Counted from the first letter of the stretch, positions 50,543 to 59,814 are shown. The stretch: DNA of 60,667 nucleotides from JAUSIF01 sp036556265 (GCA_036556265.1 DATBJU010000082.1:1-60667); one strand, 5' to 3'. The notes: a model not told the origin generated them from the letters alone. Numbers and translations are program-made.

Positions 50543-51520
50543 CTATTCGGCCCCGTTCGAGCGCAGCTCGCGGGGGAGCGGAAAGAACACGCTCTCCTCG
50601 GCAGTGGAAACCGTTTGCACCTCGATGGCGTAGCGCGCGGCGAACGCGCTGATGATCTCTTCCACAAGAATTTCCGGTGCGGACGCGCCGGCAGTGATGC
50701 CGAGGCTCGAGATGCTTCCGAATCGCGACCAGTCGATGTCTTCGGCGCGCTGCACGAGGGCGGTGGCGCGGCAACCCGCGCGTTCGGCAACTTCGCGTAA
50801 GCGTTGCGAGTTCGAACTGTTCGGCGCTCCAACTACGATCATCGCGTCAACCTGAGGCGCTACGCGCTTCACTGCTTCCTGGCGGTTGGTGGTCGCGTAG
50901 CAGATATCCTCCTTGTGCGGAGCGACGATCGCGGGAAAGCGCGCCTTCAGGATTGAAACGATTTCCGCGGTGTCGTCGATCGAAAGCGTCGTCTGCGTCG
51001 CGTATGCGAGCTTCGCCGGATCGCGCGGCTGAAATGCGCGCGCGTGCTCCGCCGTCTCGATCAGCGTGACCGCATCCGCGGGGAGCTGGCCCATCGTGCC
51101 GATCACTTCCGGGTGGTCGCGGTGACCGACGAGGACGATCTCGCGTCCGCGCCTGAAATGAACGGTCGCCTCGCGGTGCACCTTGGTGACGAGCGGGCAA
51201 GTGGCGTCAATCGCGAACAGGGTGCGACGTTCAGCCTCCTCGGGAACGGATTTCGGTACGCCGTGAGCGGAAAAGATCACGGGCCGGTCGCCGTCCGGAA
51301 CCTCGTCGAGTTCCTCGACGAACACGGCGCCCTTTCTGCGCAGGCGCTCGACCACATATTTGTTGTGCACGATCTCGTGCCGCACGTAGACCGGCGGGCC
51401 GTATTTCTCGAGAGCGCGCTCGACCGCGTCGATCGCGCGCACGACGCCCGCGCAGAAGCCGCGGGGTGCGCACAAAAGCACGCGGAGCGCAGGCTTCTCG
51501 GATTGCGGGGCGGCAGGCAT
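50543..51520 (-). CDS. ispH: 4-hydroxy-3-methylbut-2-enyl diphosphate reductase
   Basis: The last enzyme of the non-mevalonate isoprenoid pathway, a [4Fe-4S] protein of 325 residues. The three cluster cysteines are in RGFCAGV near residue 22, DATCPLVTKVH near 108 and DICYATTNRQEAV near 207. Other motifs are SAHGVP, GHRDHPEVIGTMGQ and GAPNSSNSQRL. It is the first gene of the ispH-thrB-rnhA run and is divergent from trcR; a TTATAT sequence about 25 bp upstream of the start may be its -10 box. Confidence 0.97.
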   Translation of the reverse strand: MPAAPQSEKPALRVLLCAPRGFCAGVVRAIDAVERALEKYGPPVYVRHEIVHNKYVVERLRRKGAVFVEELDEVPDGDRPVIFSAHGVPKSVPEEAERRTLFAIDATCPLVTKVHREATVHFRRGREIVLVGHRDHPEVIGTMGQLPADAVTLIETAEHARAFQPRDPAKLAYATQTTLSIDDTAEIVSILKARFPAIVAPHKEDICYATTNRQEAVKRVAPQVDAMIVVGAPNSSNSQRLREVAERAGCRATALVQRAEDIDWSRFGSISSLGITAGASAPEILVEEIISAFAARYAIEVQTVSTAEESVFFPLPRELRSNGAE

Positions 51521-51645
51521 TATTTGCGTCTCGCGCGTTCTCCCCCTATATAACGGGCAATCCCAGTGATTTCGAGGTTATCTGGAGGCTGCGTCGGGTA
51601 GCGGCGTAGCCAGGAAACGTCATCCGCAGCGCGTAAAGGCCCGCC

Positions 51646-52341
51646 ATGAGCACAATGCCCCTGATGCCCAAAGCGACCGCCGTATGGTTGGTCGAGAACA
51701 CCTCGCTGACGTTCGAGCAGATTGCCGATTTCTGCAAACTGCATCCGCTCGAGGTGAAGGGTATTGCAGACGGCGAGGTGGCGCAGGGGATCAAGGGGCT
51801 CGACCCGATCACCACCGGACAGCTCACACGCGAGGAGCTCGACCGCGCGCAGGCCGACTCTGCCTATCGTTTGCATCTTGCGGAAGCCAAGGTCGCGCTT
51901 CCGGAGGCCAAGCCGAAGAAGGGGCCGCGCTACACGCCGGTGTCGAAGCGGCAGGACCGCCCGAACGCGATTCTCTGGCTCGTGCGCAATCATCCGGAGC
52001 TCAAGGACAGCCAGATCATGCGGCTTGTCGGCACCACGAAGTCGACGATCCAGTCGGTGCGCGAGCGCACGCATTGGAATTCGCAGCACCTTCAGCCGAT
52101 GGATCCGGTGACGTTGGGCCTCTGCTCGCAGATCGATCTCGACCATGAGGTCCAGCGGGCGGCGAAGGAGAAGCCCGCGCCCCCGCAGGAGCATGCAACT
52201 CTTTTGCCGGCGTCGGAGACGACGATTCAGAAGCAGCCCGAGCCAGAGCCTGAGGTGCGTCGCGAGCCGCCAAAGAAGGAAGCGCCGATCGATATCGAGT
52301 CGGTATTCGCAAAGCTCGGCGGCAGCAAGCGCAGCGAGTGA
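51646..52341 (+). CDS. trcR: Cell-cycle transcriptional regulator TrcR (DUF1013)
   Basis: A 231-residue protein of the alphaproteobacterial DUF1013/TrcR family. The N-terminal half (MPKATAVWLVENTSLTFEQI to PLEVKGIADGEV) and a second segment (RPNAILWLVRNHPELKDSQI, then LVGTTKSTIQSVRERTHW) both look like winged or Fis-like DNA-binding helices. The C-terminal 70 residues are Pro/Glu/Lys-rich and end in DIESVFAKLGGSKRSE. The family name comes from work in Caulobacter; targets here are unknown. It is divergent from ispH across 125 bp. Confidence 0.88.
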   Translation: MSTMPLMPKATAVWLVENTSLTFEQIADFCKLHPLEVKGIADGEVAQGIKGLDPITTGQLTREELDRAQADSAYRLHLAEAKVALPEAKPKKGPRYTPVSKRQDRPNAILWLVRNHPELKDSQIMRLVGTTKSTIQSVRERTHWNSQHLQPMDPVTLGLCSQIDLDHEVQRAAKEKPAPPQEHATLLPASETTIQKQPEPEPEVRREPPKKEAPIDIESVFAKLGGSKRSE

Positions 52342-52347
52342 GCGCCG

Positions 52348-53133
52348 CTAGTCCTTCACGGGCACCGTGTAGTTGAGTGCGAGCCGTCCGCCATCGACGA
52401 ACACCGTCTCGCCGGTCACATAATTCGCATCGTCCGACGCAAGAAAGACCGCGACCGAGGCGACTTCTTCCGGCTCGGCGATGCGGCCGAGTGGCGTGCG
52501 CGAAAGCACGTTGCGCTTTGCCGTCCGATCGACGGCGACGGTCGCCAGCATTTCGGTCATGATCGACCCCGGACCGACCGCGTTGACGCGAATGCCGTGC
52601 GGTGCGAGCGCGAGCGCCATGACGCGCGTGAGCTGGGCGACACCGCCCTTCGACACGCAGTAGGGAAGCTGGTTCGGAATCGCGACCACCGAATTGATCG
52701 AGGACATGTTGATAATCACGCCGGGTTTCTTGCCGGCGGCAACCTGCGAGCCCATCCGCTGGGCAACCGCCTGGCCCACGAGGAACGAACCCTTGAGGTT
52801 CACGCGCAGGACACGGTCGAAATCCGATTCTTTCAGTTCGAGAAAGTCCGCGCCGTGAATGATGCCGGCATTGTTCACGAGGATGTCGATGTCACCGCTG
52901 AAGGTCTTACAGGCGGCCTCGACCAGCGCGCCGACGTCTGCCGGATCGCCGACATCGCATTTGACGAAGCGGGCGGAACCGCCGAGATGCTTCGCGGCCG
53001 TCGCGCCGTCACGCTCGAGCACGTCGGCCAGCACGACCTTGGCGCCTTCGGCAACGAAGCGTTTCGCGATTGCCAGTCCGATGCCGCGTGCGGCGCCGGT
53101 GACGATCGCGACTTTGTCTTTCAATCTTGGCAC
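52348..53133 (-). CDS. Short-chain dehydrogenase/reductase
   Basis: A 261-residue NAD(P)-dependent oxidoreductase with the Rossmann TGAARGIGLAIAKRF near residue 12, VLADVLERDG (an Asp after strand 2, suggesting NAD preference), NNAGI, the catalytic Ser and YxxxK in LPYCVSKGG, and the terminal NYVTGETVFVDGG. Substrate unknown. It lies about 60 bp downstream of the propionyl-CoA synthetase-like gene on the same strand, separated by a small palindrome, so a role in acyl-CoA or hydroxyacid metabolism is possible. Confidence 0.9.
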   Translation of the reverse strand: MPRLKDKVAIVTGAARGIGLAIAKRFVAEGAKVVLADVLERDGATAAKHLGGSARFVKCDVGDPADVGALVEAACKTFSGDIDILVNNAGIIHGADFLELKESDFDRVLRVNLKGSFLVGQAVAQRMGSQVAAGKKPGVIINMSSINSVVAIPNQLPYCVSKGGVAQLTRVMALALAPHGIRVNAVGPGSIMTEMLATVAVDRTAKRNVLSRTPLGRIAEPEEVASVAVFLASDDANYVTGETVFVDGGRLALNYTVPVKD

Positions 53134-53161
53134 GATGCCTCTCCACGCGACCGGCCAATCT

Positions 53162-53187
53162 CCCTCTCCCCGGTTGTGGGGAGAGGG
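53162..53187. repeat. Short palindrome CCCTCTCCCC-N6-GGGGAGAGGG, possible remnant D of the GC-rich repeat family
   Basis: A perfect 10-bp stem with a 6-nt loop between the prpE-like and SDR genes. It resembles only the terminal hairpin of copies A-C. It may be a terminator or an RNA-stabilising hairpin; there is no T-tract. Confidence 0.5.
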
Positions 53188-53193
53188 GTTGAT

Positions 53194-55110
53194 CTATCCG
53201 CCCAGGCCGCGCCCTTTCAGCGCCACGGAGATCTCTTCGAGGATCGCCGGATCGTCGATCGTGGCCGGCATGGTCCAGGCCTCGCGATCGGCGATTTTCT
53301 TCATGGTGCCGCGCAGGATCTTTCCGGAGCGCGTCTTCGGCAGGCGGTTCACGGTGATCGCAAGTTTGAACGCCGCGACGGGACCGATCTTCTCGCGCAC
53401 GAGGCCGACGATCTCCTTCTCGATCTCGGTCGGATGGCGATTTACGCCCGCCTTCAACACGATGAAGCCGCACGGTACCTCGCCCTTGAGATCGTCCTTG
53501 ATGCCGACGACCGCACACTCGGCGACGTCGGGGTGCGCGGACAGCACCTCCTCCATTCCGCCCGTGGAAAGTCGGTGTCCCGCGACATTGATGATGTCGT
53601 CGGTGCGGCTCATGATGAAGAGGTAGCCGTCCTCGTCGATGAAGCCGGCGTCGGCGGTCTTGTAGTAGCCGGGAAACTCCGCGAGATAGCTTTCCTTGAA
53701 GCGCTCGTCCTGCTGCCATAGCGTCGGCAGGCACGCCGGCGGCAGCGGCAGCTTCACGACAATCGCGCCCATCTTGCCGGGACCGAGCGGCTTCTTCGCT
53801 TCATCGAGCACTCGCACGTCGTAGCCCGGCATCGGCACGCTCGCCGAGCCGTACTTGACCGGCATTTGTCCGAGGCCAACGGGATTGCCGGCGATACACC
53901 AGCCGGTTTCCGTCTGCCACCAATGATCCAGCACCGGCTTCTTCAACATCTTCTCTGCCCATTGGAGCGTGTCGGGATCGGCGCGTTCGCCGGCGAGAAA
54001 CAGCGTGCGGAATTTCGCGAGGTCATGGCCGGCCAGCAGTTTTCCCTGCGGGTCCTCCTTCTTGATGGCGCGGAAAGCGGTTGGCGCGGTGAACAGCGAG
54101 ACGACGCCGTGCTCGGCGATTACGCGCCAGTAGGCGCCGGCGTCCGGCGTGCCGACGGGCTTGCCTTCGTAGAGGATCGACGTGCAGCCGTGCAGCAGCG
54201 GCGCATAGACGATGTACGAGTGGCCGACGACCCAGCCGATATCGGATCCAGCCCAGTAGGTTTCGCCCGGTGCGACGCCGTAGAGATTTTCCATCGACCA
54301 GCGCAACGCGACCATGTGCCCGCCGTTGTCGCGCACGACGCCCTTGGGAATGCCGGTCGTCCCCGATGTGTAGAGGATATAGAGCGGGTCGGTGGTCTCG
54401 ACCGGTACGCAATCCGCCGCCTTGCGGTCACGGAGCGCCGCCGCGCGCAGCTGCGCCCAGTCGTGATCGCGGCCGGAAATCATCGCGGCTTCGAGCTGCG
54501 GCCGTTGCAGCACCAGCACGGCCTCGGGCTTGTGGCTCGAGAGCTTGATCGCTTCGTCCAGCAGCGGTTTGTAGGCAATTACGCGCGCCGTCTCGATGCC
54601 GCAGGAGGCACCGAGTATCAGCTTTGGTTTCGCGTCGTCGATGCGCGTCGCGAGCTCGCGTGGCGCGAAGCCGCCGAACACGACGGAATGGATCGCACCG
54701 ATGCGGGCGCATGCGTACATCGCGAACAGCGCTTCGGGCACCATCGGCATGTAGATGATGACGCGGTCGCCCTTGGTGACGCCGAAGTCGCGCAGGACGG
54801 CGGCAAGTGTCTTCACTTCGTCGAGCAGCTCGGCGTAGGTGATGCGGCGCTTCGTGTCGGTGACGGGACTGTCGTAGACGATCGCAGCCTGATTGCCGCG
54901 GCCGGCGGCGACATTGCGGTCGATTGCGTTGTAACAGGTGTTGCAGACGCCGCCGACGAACCAGCGTCCGTAAACGCCCGCGGCCGCATCGAACACCCTC
55001 TTTGGACGTTCGTACCAGTCTATGGCGTCTGCGGCCTCGCCCCAGAAGCCTTCCGGGTCGCGCTGCCAACGTTCGTAGACCGCGCGATAGCGACTGGTGC
55101 GGGCGTCCAT
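53194..55110 (-). CDS. prpE: Propionyl-CoA synthetase-like acyl-CoA synthetase
   Basis: Activates a short carboxylic acid, most likely propionate, with ATP and CoA. The 638-residue protein has the ACS N-terminal domain (YERPKRVFDAA), the P-loop-like ILYTSGTTGIPKGVVRD near residue 265, HWWQTETGW near 405 and the adenylation lysine in RLPKTRSGKILRG near 593. The stretch after WWQTETGW (CIAGNPVGLGQMPVKYGSA) follows PrpE rather than acetyl-CoA synthetase. The frame is open to 55260; the ATG at 55110, behind GGAAGG, is preferred. Methylcitrate-cycle genes are not in the window. Confidence 0.88.
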   Translation of the reverse strand: MDARTSRYRAVYERWQRDPEGFWGEAADAIDWYERPKRVFDAAAGVYGRWFVGGVCNTCYNAIDRNVAAGRGNQAAIVYDSPVTDTKRRITYAELLDEVKTLAAVLRDFGVTKGDRVIIYMPMVPEALFAMYACARIGAIHSVVFGGFAPRELATRIDDAKPKLILGASCGIETARVIAYKPLLDEAIKLSSHKPEAVLVLQRPQLEAAMISGRDHDWAQLRAAALRDRKAADCVPVETTDPLYILYTSGTTGIPKGVVRDNGGHMVALRWSMENLYGVAPGETYWAGSDIGWVVGHSYIVYAPLLHGCTSILYEGKPVGTPDAGAYWRVIAEHGVVSLFTAPTAFRAIKKEDPQGKLLAGHDLAKFRTLFLAGERADPDTLQWAEKMLKKPVLDHWWQTETGWCIAGNPVGLGQMPVKYGSASVPMPGYDVRVLDEAKKPLGPGKMGAIVVKLPLPPACLPTLWQQDERFKESYLAEFPGYYKTADAGFIDEDGYLFIMSRTDDIINVAGHRLSTGGMEEVLSAHPDVAECAVVGIKDDLKGEVPCGFIVLKAGVNRHPTEIEKEIVGLVREKIGPVAAFKLAITVNRLPKTRSGKILRGTMKKIADREAWTMPATIDDPAILEEISVALKGRGLGG

Positions 55111-55278
55111 TGCTGTTCCTTCCGAAGGCGATCCTGCGGGTGTCTCCCCACGGTGCGTATTCTTGTCCCACCCGCTTCCGCCTGCAACCGGTCGTCTCTC
55201 ATTCCTCCGTAGCAAAGGACCGTGATATCGCTGCGGCGCAGCCCCTTCGTCGCTGCGCAAATCGAATGTGAACCTCCG

Positions 55279-56034
55279 GTGATTTCCGATCCCTTATTCT
55301 ACGCCGCGGCCGTCGTGGGCGTTGTATTCCTCGGCCTCGCCAAGGGCGGTTTCTCCGGGGTGGGCATGATCGCGACGCCACTGGTCGCGCTCACCGTGCC
55401 ACCGGTACAGGCGGCGGCGATCGTGCTGCCGATCCTCCTCGTCCAGGACGTGCTCTCGGTGTGGGTGTACCGCCGCGACTGGGACGCCTGGAATCTGAAG
55501 GTGCTCGTGCCGGGCGCAACGATCGGCATCGCCGTGGGTTGGGCGCTCGCGGCCTACGTGTCCGAATCGTACGTCCGGCTCACGCTGGGGCTCATCACCT
55601 GCGCGTTCGTGCTCAACATCTGGTTCGGCGCCGAGGCCAAGGCGGCGAGGCGGCCAAGTGCGGCCTCCGGCGTGTTCTGGGGCGCGTTATCCGGTTTCAC
55701 CAGCATGATATCGCACGCTGGCGCGCCACCCTTTCAGATGCACGTGCTGCCGCAACGGCTCGACCGGGTCGCGTTCGCGGCGACGTCGGCGGTGTTCTTT
55801 GCAGCGGTGAATGCGATCAAGGTCATTCCCTATTTCGCGCTCGGGCAATTCTCTTCAGGCAATCTCGCGACGTCGGCCGCACTTTTCCCGTTCGCCATAC
55901 TCACGAATCTCTTTGGCATCTGGGTGGTGCGCGTCATGCCGACCGAATTGTTCTACCGGATCACGTATTTTCTCGTGTTCCTCATTTCGCTCGAGCTGAT
56001 CAGGGGCGGGCTTACCCGCATATGGGCGGGCTGA
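55279..56034 (+). CDS. TauE/SafE-family (TSUP) permease
   Basis: A 251-residue protein with about eight helices in two repeats: FYAAAVVGVVFLGLAKGGFSGVGM, with the family AKGGF motif, and GVFWGALSGFTSMISHAGAPPF with the matching SHAGAPP motif. Members export sulfite, sulfoacetate or other organosulfonate products, or import carboxylates; the substrate is not deducible. The GTG at 55279 (MISDPLFYAA) matches family N-termini; the GTG at 55222 is an alternative. It is divergent from prpE and followed 80 bp later by an acyl-CoA synthetase. Confidence 0.85.
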   Translation: MISDPLFYAAAVVGVVFLGLAKGGFSGVGMIATPLVALTVPPVQAAAIVLPILLVQDVLSVWVYRRDWDAWNLKVLVPGATIGIAVGWALAAYVSESYVRLTLGLITCAFVLNIWFGAEAKAARRPSAASGVFWGALSGFTSMISHAGAPPFQMHVLPQRLDRVAFAATSAVFFAAVNAIKVIPYFALGQFSSGNLATSAALFPFAILTNLFGIWVVRVMPTELFYRITYFLVFLISLELIRGGLTRIWAG

Positions 56035-56113
56035 TGTGTTGCTTGCCTTGTCGCGCCGTCACGTCGGCGGTAGCGTTTGTCCGGGACAAGAAAGCCCTGA
56101 GGGAGTGGTGGCC

Positions 56114-57736
56114 GTGAGCGTTTACGACCGCGACTTGGACAAGAACCCCGCCAATTACCAGCCACTGACGCCACTCGTCTTCCTCGAGCGTGCGGCCGAT
56201 GTATTTCCTGATCACACCGCGATCGTCCACGGCGGGCGGCGAACGGACTATCGCACTTTTCGCGCGCGCGCGAAGAAGCTCGCCTCCGCGCTGGCAAAGC
56301 GCGGGATCAAACGCGGCGACACCGTGGCGGTCATGCTCGCCAATACGCCGGCGATGCTGGAGGCGCACTACGGCGTGCCGATGACCGGCGCCGTGCTGAA
56401 CACGCTGAACACGCGGCTCGATGCCGCAATCATCGCGTTTTCGCTCGATCACGGCGAAGCCAAGGTCGCGATCGTCGATCGCGAATTCTCGCGCACGATG
56501 AAGGACGCGCTCGCACTCGCCAAGGCGAAACCGCTGCTAATCGACTACGACGATCCCGAATACACCGGGCCGGGCGAGCGGCTTGGCAACCTCGATTATG
56601 AGTCCTTCCTCGCCGAGGGCGACGAGGACTATTCGCGCGATGTACCCGACGACGAGTGGGACGCGATCTCGCTCAACTACACGTCGGGTACGACGGGCGA
56701 CCCCAAGGGCGTCGTCTATCACCACCGGGGCGCAGCGCTGCTTGCACTCGGCAACGTCGTCACCTGCGGGATGAAGAAGCATCCCGTCTATCTCTGGACG
56801 CTGCCGATGTTTCATTGCAACGGCTGGTGCTTCACCTGGTCGATTTCCGTCGCTGCGGGAACGCATATCTGCCTGCGGCAGGTGCGGGCGAAGCAGATGT
56901 ACGAGCTGATCGCCGAGCACAAGGTGACGCATCTGTGTGGTGCGCCGATCGTGATGGCCACGCTCCTGAACGCGCCCGAGGAAGAGAAGAAGCCGCTGCC
57001 GCACGTCGTTGAATTCTTCACCGCCGCGGCGCCGCCACCCGAAGCAGTGCTCGCCGCGATGAAGGGAGCTGGTTTCAACGTGACCCACCTGTACGGGCTC
57101 ACGGAGACGTACGGCCCGGCGGTGGTGAACGACTGGCATGCGGAATGGGACGTGCTGCCGCCGCCCGCGCAGGCGGCGCGCAAGGCACGCCAGGGCGTGC
57201 GTTACGGCGCACTCGAAGCGCTTGACGTCATGGACCCGGAGACGATGCAGCCGGTCCCGCGCGACGGGGAGACGCTCGGCGAAGTGATGTTCCGCGGCAA
57301 CGTCGTGATGAAGGGCTATCTGAAAAATGCCAAGGCGACCGACACGGCGTTCGCCGGTGGGTGGTTCCATTCCGGTGATCTCGGCGTCATGCACCCGGAT
57401 GGCTACCTCCAGCTCAAGGATCGCTCCAAGGACATCATCATCTCGGGCGGCGAGAACATCTCGTCGATCGAGGTTGAAGATGCGCTCTACAAGCACCCGG
57501 CAGTGGCGGCAGCGGCGGTTGTCGCGAAGCCCGACGAAAAATGGGGCGAGACCCCGTGCGCCTTCGTCGAGCTGAAGCCGGGCAAGGCGGCGACACCGGA
57601 CGAACTGATCGAGCACTGCCGCAAGAATCTCGCGCGCTTCAAGTGCCCGAAGCACATCCTGTTCGTCGAACTGCCCAAGACGAGCACGGGGAAGATCCAG
57701 AAGTACAAGCTGCGCGAGATGGCGAAGGAGGCGTGA
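56114..57736 (+). CDS. Acyl-CoA synthetase, DmdB/AAE-like AMP-forming ligase
   Basis: A 540-residue AMP-forming ligase with LNYTSGTTGDPKGVVYHHRG near residue 192, PMFHCNGWCFTW near 235, YGLTETYGPA, HSGDLGVMHPDGY and the adenylation lysine in PKTSTGKIQKYKLRE at the C-terminus. The MFHCNGW motif is typical of the group with methylmercaptopropionyl-CoA ligase (DmdB) and plant acyl-activating enzymes, which use short to medium acids. The exact substrate is unknown. The start is uncertain: the GTG at 56114 (MSVYDRDL) with GAGGGAG upstream is preferred; the frame runs back to 56036. Confidence 0.88.
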   Translation: MSVYDRDLDKNPANYQPLTPLVFLERAADVFPDHTAIVHGGRRTDYRTFRARAKKLASALAKRGIKRGDTVAVMLANTPAMLEAHYGVPMTGAVLNTLNTRLDAAIIAFSLDHGEAKVAIVDREFSRTMKDALALAKAKPLLIDYDDPEYTGPGERLGNLDYESFLAEGDEDYSRDVPDDEWDAISLNYTSGTTGDPKGVVYHHRGAALLALGNVVTCGMKKHPVYLWTLPMFHCNGWCFTWSISVAAGTHICLRQVRAKQMYELIAEHKVTHLCGAPIVMATLLNAPEEEKKPLPHVVEFFTAAAPPPEAVLAAMKGAGFNVTHLYGLTETYGPAVVNDWHAEWDVLPPPAQAARKARQGVRYGALEALDVMDPETMQPVPRDGETLGEVMFRGNVVMKGYLKNAKATDTAFAGGWFHSGDLGVMHPDGYLQLKDRSKDIIISGGENISSIEVEDALYKHPAVAAAAVVAKPDEKWGETPCAFVELKPGKAATPDELIEHCRKNLARFKCPKHILFVELPKTSTGKIQKYKLREMAKEA

Positions 57737-57767
57737 GCGCCAATCAGTGAAAGCCCGGTGCGAGCGC

Positions 57768-58385
57768 TCAGTCGAACTTCAAACCCGCCCAGCTATAGAC
57801 CTCCCGCATCAGGGCCTGCACGAGATCGGGCCGGTCTTCGCCGGCAAGGTCGTTGTCGATTTTGTAGCCCTGTCGGCTCAGGCCATGGGACAGCAGGCGG
57901 TAAGTCGGCCGGAACGGCTGCAATTCATCGGGATCGATCGAGATCGAGTGACCGGGGACGGCCGGCGTAAGTTCGTCGCGCAGATAGATCGCGTCGAAGC
58001 TGTAGATGCGCCACGGGCCATCGCGCCGCTCGGTCCGGTAGACGAAGCGCGTATAGCTCAGGAGGTTCATCTCGATCCCATCGAGCTTCGTCGGAATATC
58101 GATGATTGCACTCATGGTGGCGACGGCGCGATCGCCCGAGAGCGCGACGCGAATAGGTCCCAGTCGATGCTTCGCAAGCACTTTACGCCGGGCCATGTCG
58201 ATGGAGCCTTTGACGAAATCGGGTCCGTTGCCGCGAAACCAGCTCACGCGAATTTTCGAATCAGGATGAAAACAGTCGAGCATCTCATCCCAATGGCCGG
58301 TGTCGCGGCTCTCGCGCTCTCTCAGGATCAGCTGTGTGATGGCGGAGATGTCGGCGGCATCGCGCGCGGCTTGCGGCAAATCCAT
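57768..58385 (-). CDS. NTF2-like (SnoaL-type) protein
   Basis: A 205-residue protein with an N-terminal NTF2-like fold (about residues 8-140): DISAITQLILRERESRDTGH, MLDCFHPDSKIRVSWF, VATMSAIIDIPTK and WRIYSFDAIYLRDEL. Such folds serve as small hydrolases, isomerases or ligand binders; no catalytic set can be assigned. The C-terminal 60 residues (PTYRLLSHGLSRQGY, then EVYSWAGLKFD) extend beyond the domain. The ATG at 58385 has GGGAG 6 nt upstream. It lies opposite to and between the acyl-CoA synthetase and crotonase genes. Confidence 0.82.
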   Translation of the reverse strand: MDLPQAARDAADISAITQLILRERESRDTGHWDEMLDCFHPDSKIRVSWFRGNGPDFVKGSIDMARRKVLAKHRLGPIRVALSGDRAVATMSAIIDIPTKLDGIEMNLLSYTRFVYRTERRDGPWRIYSFDAIYLRDELTPAVPGHSISIDPDELQPFRPTYRLLSHGLSRQGYKIDNDLAGEDRPDLVQALMREVYSWAGLKFD

Positions 58386-58497
58386 CAAATGCTCCCGTTT
58401 CTTGCGCCGGATCATGTGATCCTGGGTTAGTCGTCGGCGAAATCCGCGGCGTCCGGGTAGATCGCGGCAATGGCCGAGAACACTGGCCCATGACACT

Positions 58498-59283
58498 ATG
58501 GCACTCGGTCAAGGGGCAAGCGAGCCATCGATGTTCACCCTCACCCGAGCCGGCTCCATCGCCGTGCTGACGATGCAGCACGGCAAGGCAAACGCGCTCG
58601 ACACCGAATTCTGCAAGGCGCTCGCCGCCGAATTCGAGAAGCTCGGCAAGTCGGATGCGCGGGCGGTTGTCCTCACGGCACAGGGAAAAATCTTCTCCGC
58701 CGGCGTGGACCTTCTGCGTGCGACCACGAGCGGGCCGAACTACTTCCGCAGCTTCCTGCCCGCGCTCGACAGGCTCTACCGCACGATCTTCTTTTTCCCG
58801 AAGCCGGTGGTCGCGGCCGTCAACGGGCATGCAATCGCCGGCGGCTGCATTCTCGCCTGCGCGGCCGACCGGCGGCTGCTCGCGCGCGGCGACGGCCGCA
58901 TGGGCGTGACCGAGTTGCTGGTCGGCCTGCCGTTCCCGCCTCTTGCGTTCGAGATCATGCGTTACGTCACGGCGCCAGCACGCTTTCCGCAGGTTATCTA
59001 CACCGGGACGACCTTTCCGTCCAAGGAGGCGCTCGCACTCGGCCTCGCTGACGAACTCGTCGCGCCGGAGCGGCTGCTCGAGGACGCGATGGGGCGCGCG
59101 GAGCAACTCGCGGCGCTGCGCCCGGAAGCGTTCGCGATCACGAAACGACAGATGCGGCGGCCCGTGCTCGATGCGCTCAAGCGCCATCGCGGGTCCGAAC
59201 AAGCGGCGACGAAAGTTTGGCTCAAACGGGAGACAGCTGCGAGCATTCGAGACTACGTGGCGCGAACGTTCAAGAAGGGCTGA
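58498..59283 (+). CDS. Enoyl-CoA hydratase/isomerase (crotonase) family protein
   Basis: A 261-residue crotonase-fold protein. It has KIFSAGVDL, the first oxyanion-hole stretch, and GHAIAGGCILACAADRR, the second. The position of the first catalytic Glu of enoyl-CoA hydratase (in GGGCELA) is Ile here, while the second acid is kept in VTELLVGLP. With one acid only, an isomerase or another crotonase activity is more likely than classical hydration. It lies near two acyl-CoA synthetases. The ATG at 58498 is used; the ATG at 58531 (MFTLTRAG) is closer to family starts. Confidence 0.88.
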   Translation: MALGQGASEPSMFTLTRAGSIAVLTMQHGKANALDTEFCKALAAEFEKLGKSDARAVVLTAQGKIFSAGVDLLRATTSGPNYFRSFLPALDRLYRTIFFFPKPVVAAVNGHAIAGGCILACAADRRLLARGDGRMGVTELLVGLPFPPLAFEIMRYVTAPARFPQVIYTGTTFPSKEALALGLADELVAPERLLEDAMGRAEQLAALRPEAFAITKRQMRRPVLDALKRHRGSEQAATKVWLKRETAASIRDYVARTFKKG

Positions 59284-59298
59284 CCGGGCGTCGGGTCT

Positions 59299-59703
59299 CT
59301 ACCGCTTCTCCACGATTGTAATCCCCGTCGGCCCGTAGCCAGTGATCTGCACGACGCAATCGCCGTCGAGGGCGCCGTCGAAGTGCACCGCGCCGGCGGG
59401 CTGCATCAGGTAGTCGCCGGGCTTGAAGGCCTTCGCCTTTACACTGTCCGCCTTGTCGCCGAAGCCCGCGTACCAGGTGCCTTCTAGTACGACCACGTGG
59501 CGGTCGTCCGGATGATAGTGCGCGGGTGTGAGCGCGCCGGCGGGATATTTGACGCGCTGGATATAGAGCCCGGCCTCGCGCAAGTCGCCGGCGAGGACGG
59601 CCATTTTCGCGCCGGGCTGAAGCGGCGACTCGCGCCAGGGAATCGTTTCGTCCGTGAAGTGGACGAAATTACGCGGGCCATTCTTATCCGTTGTTTCGCT
59701 CAT
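59299..59703 (-). CDS. Cupin-domain protein
   Basis: A 134-residue single-domain cupin. The metal-binding histidines are in HYHPDDRHVVVLEG near residue 62 and in AGAVHFDG near 107. The family contains small dioxygenases, isomerases and sensors; the role is not assigned. The ATG at 59703 is followed by MSETTDKNGPRNF, and GGAAGG lies 1-6 nt upstream. It is convergent with the crotonase gene. Confidence 0.85.
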   Translation of the reverse strand: MSETTDKNGPRNFVHFTDETIPWRESPLQPGAKMAVLAGDLREAGLYIQRVKYPAGALTPAHYHPDDRHVVVLEGTWYAGFGDKADSVKAKAFKPGDYLMQPAGAVHFDGALDGDCVVQITGYGPTGITIVEKR

Positions 59704-59814
59704 CCTTCCCGACCCCTGTCCGAGGGAGCGAGACTTTGTTGGTGTGCGCCAGTGTGGTCAAGAAGGTTGGCCCAATGCCAAAATGGAGTAACAGGGGCAG
59801 GGGGTCGGCGTCTT

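Noticed and set aside
53866..55212. A 448-residue open frame opposite the prpE-like gene
   Set aside because: Shadow frame with no domain; the PrpE-like enzyme is complete on the minus strand.
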